Below are positions 6,075 to 10,118 of a stretch of 10,118 nt of DNA, piece by piece (the first letter of the stretch is position 1; each line of letters begins with the position of its first letter). The position numbers and the translations under genes are program-made. The notes below the pieces were generated by a model. The model made no database searches. It saw only the letters and a list, made by a program, of their open reading frames with translations, and was not told the origin of the DNA. Source of the DNA: Chthonomonadaceae bacterium (GTDB lineage Bacteria; Armatimonadota; Chthonomonadetes; Chthonomonadales; Chthonomonadaceae); contig JACMPS010000480.1 of the NCBI GenBank assembly GCA_014377395.1, positions 1-10,118 on the forward strand. The letters run 5' to 3'.

Positions 6075-6671
6075 ATGTTCACAATGGGGAATTTGATGCA
6101 GGGCGACCTAACTTTGGTGCAACGCGCTCAGGCAAATGATCGAGCGGCTTTCAACGAGATCGTCCTGCGCTACAAAAGCAAGGTGTTTAACTACATTAGC
6201 CGACAGGTGCATAGCATCAGTGAGGCGGAGGACTTGACGCAGGAAACGTTCATTCGTGCCTACACGAGTATCCGCTCTTTCCAGAGCCGTGCCTCGCTCA
6301 ATACGTGGCTGTTTCGGATTGCAACTAATCTATGTATAGATCATTCGCGACGACTGAAAACCCACATTCAAGCCACCTCCCTTTCTACGGAGAGTGTGGA
6401 AAGCGAAGAGGAAACTCAACGTGACGTACCGGACTCTTCATTCGATCCGCAACGTTTGCTCTTAAACCGTGAACTCGGTCTCAAATTAGAGATTGCGCTG
6501 AAAGAATTGCCTGAAAAATTGCGTACCGTTGTCCTGCTTTATGATTTGGAAGGTCTCGCTTACGAGGAGATTTCCACGATCATCGGTTGCCCTCTGGGAA
6601 CCGTTAAGTCGCGACTTTTCAACGCCCGTGCCGCGCTTCGAAAGAAACTTTCTCCTTACCTCAAAGAATAA
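6075..6671 (+). CDS. ECF-type RNA polymerase sigma factor
   Basis: A group 4 (extracytoplasmic function) sigma factor that directs RNA polymerase to stress promoters. From the ATG at 6075 it has 198 residues. Region 2 spans about residues 25-92 and includes AAFNEIVLRYKSKVFNYI, DLTQETFIRAY and LNTWLFRIATNLCIDHSRR. An acidic linker follows (ESVESEEETQRDVPDS). Region 4 (about 139-191) includes ALKELPEKLRTVVLLYDLEG and LAYEEISTIIGCPLGTVKSR, the DNA-binding helix-turn-helix. An upstream in-frame ATG at 6012 would add 21 unconserved residues, but it overlaps the candidate ECF promoter at 6013-6040. The ATG at 6075 has AGAGG 8 nt before it, so it was preferred. The next two genes (a zinc-finger anti-sigma factor and an RseB-like protein) form its regulatory circuit. 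Confidence 0.93.
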   Translation: MFTMGNLMQGDLTLVQRAQANDRAAFNEIVLRYKSKVFNYISRQVHSISEAEDLTQETFIRAYTSIRSFQSRASLNTWLFRIATNLCIDHSRRLKTHIQATSLSTESVESEEETQRDVPDSSFDPQRLLLNRELGLKLEIALKELPEKLRTVVLLYDLEGLAYEEISTIIGCPLGTVKSRLFNARAALRKKLSPYLKE

Positions 6672-6728
6672 TCTAAGGGTGATTTGAGAGACAAACAAGA
6701 TTGAGATGAGAAAAGAAGAGTAAGACCG

Positions 6729-7310
6729 ATGAACCGAAGCGAACAAAACTTAAACTGCGGACAATTGCAACCGCTACTCGTTGCCTACACCGAAAACAGC
6801 CTTTCCGCACGAGAAATTTTGGAAGTCGAGCGACACCTAGCCCTGTGCCGCCCCTGCACCCGACAAATCGAAGAGTTGCGCCTGACCGTCTCTCTTCTCC
6901 GCAATGTCGAGCGACGCGACACCGCTCCCGACTTTATGGCAAAACTTCATGCTCAACTCGATACCGTCGAACCGGAGCGAGTGACGCTTAAAACACGTCT
7001 TTCCGGCTTTGGGGACTGGATTAAAACCGGACTGAGCGTCAACCCTGCACGAACTTCCGCTTTCGGAGTTGGACTGGCAACGGCGGTCATTTGTATGGGA
7101 GTTTTTGTCAATCGCCCTTCAGGGGTGCCTGTCTTCAACCCAGGAGTTGTGGTGATAACGCCCACACAAACGATAGCCCCGCAGAACTTGCATCAGAACG
7201 TTGCTCTGACTTCCAACGACCTTTTCGATGATCCGGCGGCAGCAAATCTCGAAGCACATTCCGCTCTTGAAGAAACAAGCGGCACAACCGCCGAAAATCC
7301 GAGCCTGTAA
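6729..7310 (+). CDS. Anti-sigma factor with ZAS zinc-finger domain and one membrane segment
   Basis: The 193-residue protein should hold the upstream sigma factor inactive at the membrane. The cytoplasmic N-terminus has the zinc-binding pattern Cys10, His36-x3-Cys40-x2-Cys43 (zf-HC2/ZAS: NCGQLQPLL, then HLALCRPC). A linker leads to a single hydrophobic segment at about 108-127 (TSAFGVGLATAVICMGVFV), and about 65 residues rich in Thr, Asn and Ala would lie outside the membrane, where an RseB-like partner or a protease could act. It lies 57 nt after the sigma gene and ends 4 nt before the RseB-like gene. The ribosome binding site is an indistinct purine-rich AAGAAGAG about 10 nt before the ATG. 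The HxxxCxxC motif is characteristic of ZAS proteins; classical RseA of Escherichia coli lacks it. Confidence 0.88.
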   Translation: MNRSEQNLNCGQLQPLLVAYTENSLSAREILEVERHLALCRPCTRQIEELRLTVSLLRNVERRDTAPDFMAKLHAQLDTVEPERVTLKTRLSGFGDWIKTGLSVNPARTSAFGVGLATAVICMGVFVNRPSGVPVFNPGVVVITPTQTIAPQNLHQNVALTSNDLFDDPAAANLEAHSALEETSGTTAENPSL

Positions 7311-7314
7311 TCAG

Positions 7315-8406
7315 ATGAAAACGTTTTCAATTCCCACAATTTTACTGACGGGGGGACTGCTCTTTACCGGAAGCCTCTCCTCTACTCCCGCCGAGGGACA
7401 GCGCAACTTCCCGCGTGTCCGTTCGCCACGTCGAATCATGCAACGTCCGCAAAACCGGGTGAAACTTTCCCCGGTTGATCCCGCCATTTTGCTATTGCTG
7501 AGGAGAATGGTGCGCCCCACCGTTGATTTTTCAGGAGAGCAGATTACCGAAGTCACTGAGAGCAACGGGCGTCAGTCTCGCCAGAAAATATGGGGCGACA
7601 CAAAGGGACGCTTGCGCCGCGACTTTCTCACGCCGAGCGATCTGAGCGGCGATACGATGTTGACGGCATCTGATCAGTACCGCTACTTCCACCGCAAAAC
7701 GAACACGCTGGATGTGGCTCTCTGGCCCTCACAAAACGACTCGGAGAAAATGCTCCCCGACCTGGTGCGACAACGCCGAGTCAGCGTGATAAGAGTAGGG
7801 CAAGAAGTGATCGCCGGAAGAAATGCGGACATTCTCGCCGTGAGCATGGACAACGGTGGGGGCAGACAAATCAAGTTTTGGATTGACTCCGAAACAGGAA
7901 TCCGTCTCAAGCAGGAAATTTCCAACGGGGGCGGTTTGGTATCTCGTTCGTATCTCACAACGGTTTCTCTCGGAAGTGCGGCGGGCGTAGACAACAAAAC
8001 CTTCGAGCCAAACTTTCCGAATGTGAAAATCAACAGCCTGTTTCCGGTGGTTTCACGCTATAACTCGGTGGAAGAAGCCCGGAGCGTTCTACCGTTCGCG
8101 CCCTTGCTTCCTGCTTCGGTTCCGGCGGGGTTTTCACTGACGGGTGTGTGGGTCTTCCCCTCGAAAAACGTAAAGACACCGGAGGCAGGATCAGTTCTAT
8201 TGCGATACAGCAGTGGAATCGAAACGTTCAGCCTGTTCGAACGCCTTAAACGCAATGCCCCTCCCGCCAACGCGAAACCTCCGAAAGCAGGTAAGCGAAG
8301 TATTTTCCGGTGGGTTGCAGGTGAACCGGGACACTTTCTCGAAATGACCTATGTAGGACACCTCTCCCCGGCACAGGCGCAATCACTCATCGAGTCCGTA
8401 AAATAG
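7315..8406 (+). CDS. Exported MucB/RseB-like sigma-factor regulatory protein
   Basis: RseB/MucB proteins bind the outside part of the anti-sigma factor and protect it from proteolysis, sensing lipids or misfolded envelope components. From the ATG at 7315 the 363-residue protein starts with a signal peptide (KTFSIPTILLTGGLLFTGSL, cut likely near residue 25). A basic linker follows. The LolA-like N-terminal domain (about 66-235) shows VDFSGEQITEV, YRYFHRKTNTLDVALWP, VAGRNADILAVSMDNGGGRQ and FWIDSETGIRLKQEI, the typical RseB pattern. The C-terminal domain (about 240-363) shows LPASVPAGFSLTGVWVF and LLRYSSGIETFSLFERL. The ORF is open from 7228, but that would include anti-sigma sequence out of frame and bury the signal peptide. 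The 4-nt gap after the anti-sigma stop and a weak ribosome binding site suggest coupled translation. It belongs with the sigma and anti-sigma genes. Confidence 0.82.
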   Translation: MKTFSIPTILLTGGLLFTGSLSSTPAEGQRNFPRVRSPRRIMQRPQNRVKLSPVDPAILLLLRRMVRPTVDFSGEQITEVTESNGRQSRQKIWGDTKGRLRRDFLTPSDLSGDTMLTASDQYRYFHRKTNTLDVALWPSQNDSEKMLPDLVRQRRVSVIRVGQEVIAGRNADILAVSMDNGGGRQIKFWIDSETGIRLKQEISNGGGLVSRSYLTTVSLGSAAGVDNKTFEPNFPNVKINSLFPVVSRYNSVEEARSVLPFAPLLPASVPAGFSLTGVWVFPSKNVKTPEAGSVLLRYSSGIETFSLFERLKRNAPPANAKPPKAGKRSIFRWVAGEPGHFLEMTYVGHLSPAQAQSLIESVK

Positions 8407-8468
8407 ATTAAAGCATGGGTAAGTCTCGTCTTTACGTCAATAGCCGCTCGTTTGGGTATGGTTTGTGA

Positions 8469-8497
8469 TTGTCACCCGGTGAGTCGCGGCTTATAGA
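8469..8497 (+). promoter_or_regulatory. Candidate sigma-70 promoter with an embedded palindrome
   Basis: TTGTCA (8469-8474, 5 of 6 against TTGACA), 17 nt, then TATAGA (8492-8497, 4 of 6 against TATAAT). The palindrome TCACC-C-GGTGA (8472-8482) overlaps the -35 element and the start of the spacer, a common place for a repressor site. The leader would be only about 12 nt, so the AGGA at 8501-8504 would lie at or before the transcription start; this weakens the call. Confidence 0.4.
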
Positions 8498-8500
8498 AAA

Positions 8501-8514
8501 AGGACGGTACTCCT
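8501..8514 (+). promoter_or_regulatory. Ribosome binding site with complementary TCCT before the start codon
   Basis: AGGA (8501-8504) lies 11 nt before the ATG at 8516, and TCCT (8511-8514) is its exact complement 6 nt later. A 4-pair stem could mask the ribosome binding site. The stem is short and its effect is uncertain. Confidence 0.25.
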
Positions 8515-8515
8515 C

Positions 8516-8908
8516 ATGGGACTGAACGAAAAACGCAAGATCAAAGAATTGCAGGAAACGACGCTCCCTGAGCGCACGGTGGAACTGGCGGAAATTTGTG
8601 GCGGCACAATCCCTTACGAGATTGATTGGGCGAGTTTCGATGATGACCTCGAAGGACTAAACTTTCTCGACAACCTCTCTTGCCACCGAACGAATATGGC
8701 GTTTCGCGTGATTTGCGCCGATGAGTTGGGCAAAGAGGCAGTGCAGGAGAGCCTCAAGTTGATCAAACTTAAAAACGTCAAAACAAAAGGCGAAATGCAC
8801 CTCGTCTTTTCCGGGGGAACGCTGGACATGGCTTGCGCTTATGCCCTGAAAACCGACGGAATGTTCTCAGACGGGGAAATTCGCACCGTTGTCATGGCGG
8901 GGCTTTAA
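8516..8908 (+). CDS. Conserved-looking small protein of unknown function
   Basis: I do not recognise a named family. The 130-residue protein has no signal peptide or membrane segment and is mildly acidic. It starts with a charged helix (GLNEKRKIKELQETTLPERTVELAEICG) and continues with ASFDDDLEGLNFLDNLSCHRTNMAFRVICADELGKEAVQESL. It ends with HLVFSGGTLDMACAYALKTDGMFSDGEIRTVVMAGL. The alternating strand/helix pattern suggests a compact cytosolic domain. It has four cysteines (28, 57, 68, 107) but no obvious metal-binding spacing. The whole sequence is well formed, with normal base composition, which argues that it is a real gene. It is followed 33 nt later on the same strand by an ankyrin-repeat gene, so the two may be co-transcribed. 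Its function cannot be stated. Confidence 0.75.
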   Translation: MGLNEKRKIKELQETTLPERTVELAEICGGTIPYEIDWASFDDDLEGLNFLDNLSCHRTNMAFRVICADELGKEAVQESLKLIKLKNVKTKGEMHLVFSGGTLDMACAYALKTDGMFSDGEIRTVVMAGL

Positions 8909-8941
8909 GCCGATGAGCCGACAACCATTGAACAAACGACC

Positions 8942-10118
8942 ATGAACCCCGCTTCTGCGCTTCTGCTGTCCGCCGCCGAACGTAATGATCCCAGTGACGC
9001 ACTCGCACAAATCGAACAGGGTGCGGACATAGACGCGCAGGACAGGGACGGCTACACCGCCCTGATCTGGGCGGTAAGGCACAATAACCCGTCATTTGTG
9101 AGCGCACTGCTGGCTCTGGCTCCCGACCTGAGCCTTTCCAATGCACAGGGAAACACGCCTCTCCTGATCGCCCTGCAAAAAGGCAACGTAGCACTCATCA
9201 GGCAACTGGCGGCGTATGGCGCGAATGTCAACGCGCTTGACAGGCACAGCAGGACGCCCCTTGATTACGCCGTCCACAACTCTTCCGCAGAGATGATTCG
9301 CGCTCTTCAATCCCTCTCCGCTCACACGACACGCCCCCTCATTGAATTGCTCGGCTTCACTCCGCAAACGCTCGAAGAAAGGGATGATCGTGGTTGGACG
9401 CCCCTCGCAAGAGCCGTGCGTGACGCCGACGCAAAACGGGTTCGTCTTCTGCTCGATGCAGGAGCGGACATCGAACACGGCGACCTCTACGGCACAACTC
9501 CGCTGATGATCGCTTCACGCGCCTCTCGTGACGGGATACTGGAATTATTGCTGGCGCGTGGTGCAAATCTTGAGGCTCGTGATCTCAAGGGGAAGACCGC
9601 CCTGCACTATGCCGTCGAGGGTTGGAACGTCGCACACGTCGAGATGCTAATTGCGCTCAAAGCGAATCTCTTTGCGTTTGATAACAACAATCTCACGCCA
9701 CGTCTTCTTGCACAAAAACAATCTATGACGGACATTGCCGAGATTTTGCATCGAGCCGAACCGACGGGCTATGCCAAAAGTGAAAGTGTTGCGTGGTCAC
9801 TTCTCGGTGATGCAGAGGCTGTAGAGGGTTTCGATCTTCACACGGCGGCATGGGCAAACGACATAGAGATCGTTTTGCGGCTTCTTTCAGAGGGGGTTTC
9901 GGTGGAGGTGCAGGTGGAGGGGGGCGTGACGCCATTGATGACGGCTTCGGGTGCAGGAAATCTGGAGATCGTGAAGCGATTGGTTAAGAGGGGTGCCTCC
10001 CTCGAAGCCCGCGACGATAAGGGCGATACGGCACAAGACTGGGCGCGGAAAAACGACCGAATCGAAGTTCTACACTGGCTTCAAGAAGCGGCGGGCATTG
10101 ATTGGCGGAAACTGGAAA
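8942..10118 (+). CDS. Ankyrin-repeat protein, 3' end beyond the window
   Basis: An open frame of 392 codons runs from the ATG at 8942 to the right edge with no stop. It contains about eight or nine ankyrin repeats. Clear ones start at residues 37 (DGYTALIWAV), 70 (GNTPLLIALQKGN), 103 (SRTPLDYAV), 151 (GWTPLARAV), 184 (GTTPLMIAS), 217 (GKTALHYAV), 328 (GVTPLMTASGAGN) and 361 (GDTAQDWAR), with a weaker one near 297 (FDLHTAAWAND). Spacing is 33 residues, with two longer insertions after repeats three and six. Ankyrin repeats bind other proteins; no enzyme domain or signal peptide is visible in this part, so it is probably cytosolic. The missing C-terminus could hold another domain. No good ribosome binding site precedes the ATG, suggesting translation coupled to the upstream gene. 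The stretch at 9892-9924 is unusually G-rich. Confidence 0.85.
   Translation, partial: MNPASALLLSAAERNDPSDALAQIEQGADIDAQDRDGYTALIWAVRHNNPSFVSALLALAPDLSLSNAQGNTPLLIALQKGNVALIRQLAAYGANVNALDRHSRTPLDYAVHNSSAEMIRALQSLSAHTTRPLIELLGFTPQTLEERDDRGWTPLARAVRDADAKRVRLLLDAGADIEHGDLYGTTPLMIASRASRDGILELLLARGANLEARDLKGKTALHYAVEGWNVAHVEMLIALKANLFAFDNNNLTPRLLAQKQSMTDIAEILHRAEPTGYAKSESVAWSLLGDAEAVEGFDLHTAAWANDIEIVLRLLSEGVSVEVQVEGGVTPLMTASGAGNLEIVKRLVKRGASLEARDDKGDTAQDWARKNDRIEVLHWLQEAAGIDWRKLE

Noticed and set aside
7228..7314. An extended start of the RseB-like gene
   Set aside because: The extra residues are anti-sigma sequence in another frame and would place a charged stretch before the signal peptide.
8913..8945. 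A 10-codon ORF whose TGA overlaps the ankyrin ATG, a possible coupling leader
   Set aside because: It has no clear ribosome binding site and is too short to tell from chance; kept only as a remote possibility.
8867..9566. Overlapping minus-strand open frames opposite the unknown and ankyrin genes
   Set aside because: They are Arg/Pro/Ser-rich, match no family, and lie opposite clear repeat-containing coding sequence.

Overview
The window is one contiguous piece of a bacterial chromosome of roughly 50% GC, with densely packed genes that all lie on the + strand except a fragment of an insertion sequence at the left edge. Envelope features (a lipoprotein-like signal, an RseB-like exported protein, a zinc-finger membrane anti-sigma factor, an HpnK-like deacetylase) suggest a Gram-negative-type organism. 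No marker fixes the phylum. A non-proteobacterial lineage such as Armatimonadota is a guess from the style of the proteins, not something the sequence proves.

Left region (1-4018): the start of an IS5-type transposase (minus strand, running off the left edge) abuts the molybdenum-binding subunit gene of a xanthine dehydrogenase/aldehyde oxidoreductase. That gene lacks about 80-100 N-terminal residues, so the IS has very probably split it. Downstream are its accessory genes: an XdhC/PaoD-type Moco chaperone and a MocA-like molybdopterin nucleotidyltransferase, overlapping by 19 nt. Together they form a molybdenum hydroxylase operon whose FeS and FAD subunits would be expected beyond the IS, outside the window. 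A strong hairpin lies between the Mo-subunit gene and xdhC.

Middle region (4019-5821): a SAM-dependent methyltransferase with an apparent lipoprotein signal peptide, then a ChbG/HpnK (YdjC-type) deacetylase starting at GTG. The spacer between them carries a short imperfect repeat-like sequence.

Right-centre (5822-8406): a compact cell-envelope stress module consisting of an ECF sigma factor, a ZAS-type anti-sigma factor with one membrane segment, and an exported MucB/RseB-like protein. An RpoE-like promoter (TGAACTT, 15 nt, GTCTCA) sits just before the best-supported sigma start and suggests autoregulation.

Right end (8407-10118): a 130-residue acidic protein of unknown function with a plausible sigma-70 promoter that contains a palindrome, followed 33 nt later by a cytoplasmic ankyrin-repeat protein that runs off the right edge. 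This pair is the least explained part of the window. No rRNA, tRNA, CRISPR array or gene-free stretch above 300 bases was seen; the longest gap (5822-6074) holds a compound stem-loop, a direct repeat and the ECF-type promoter.
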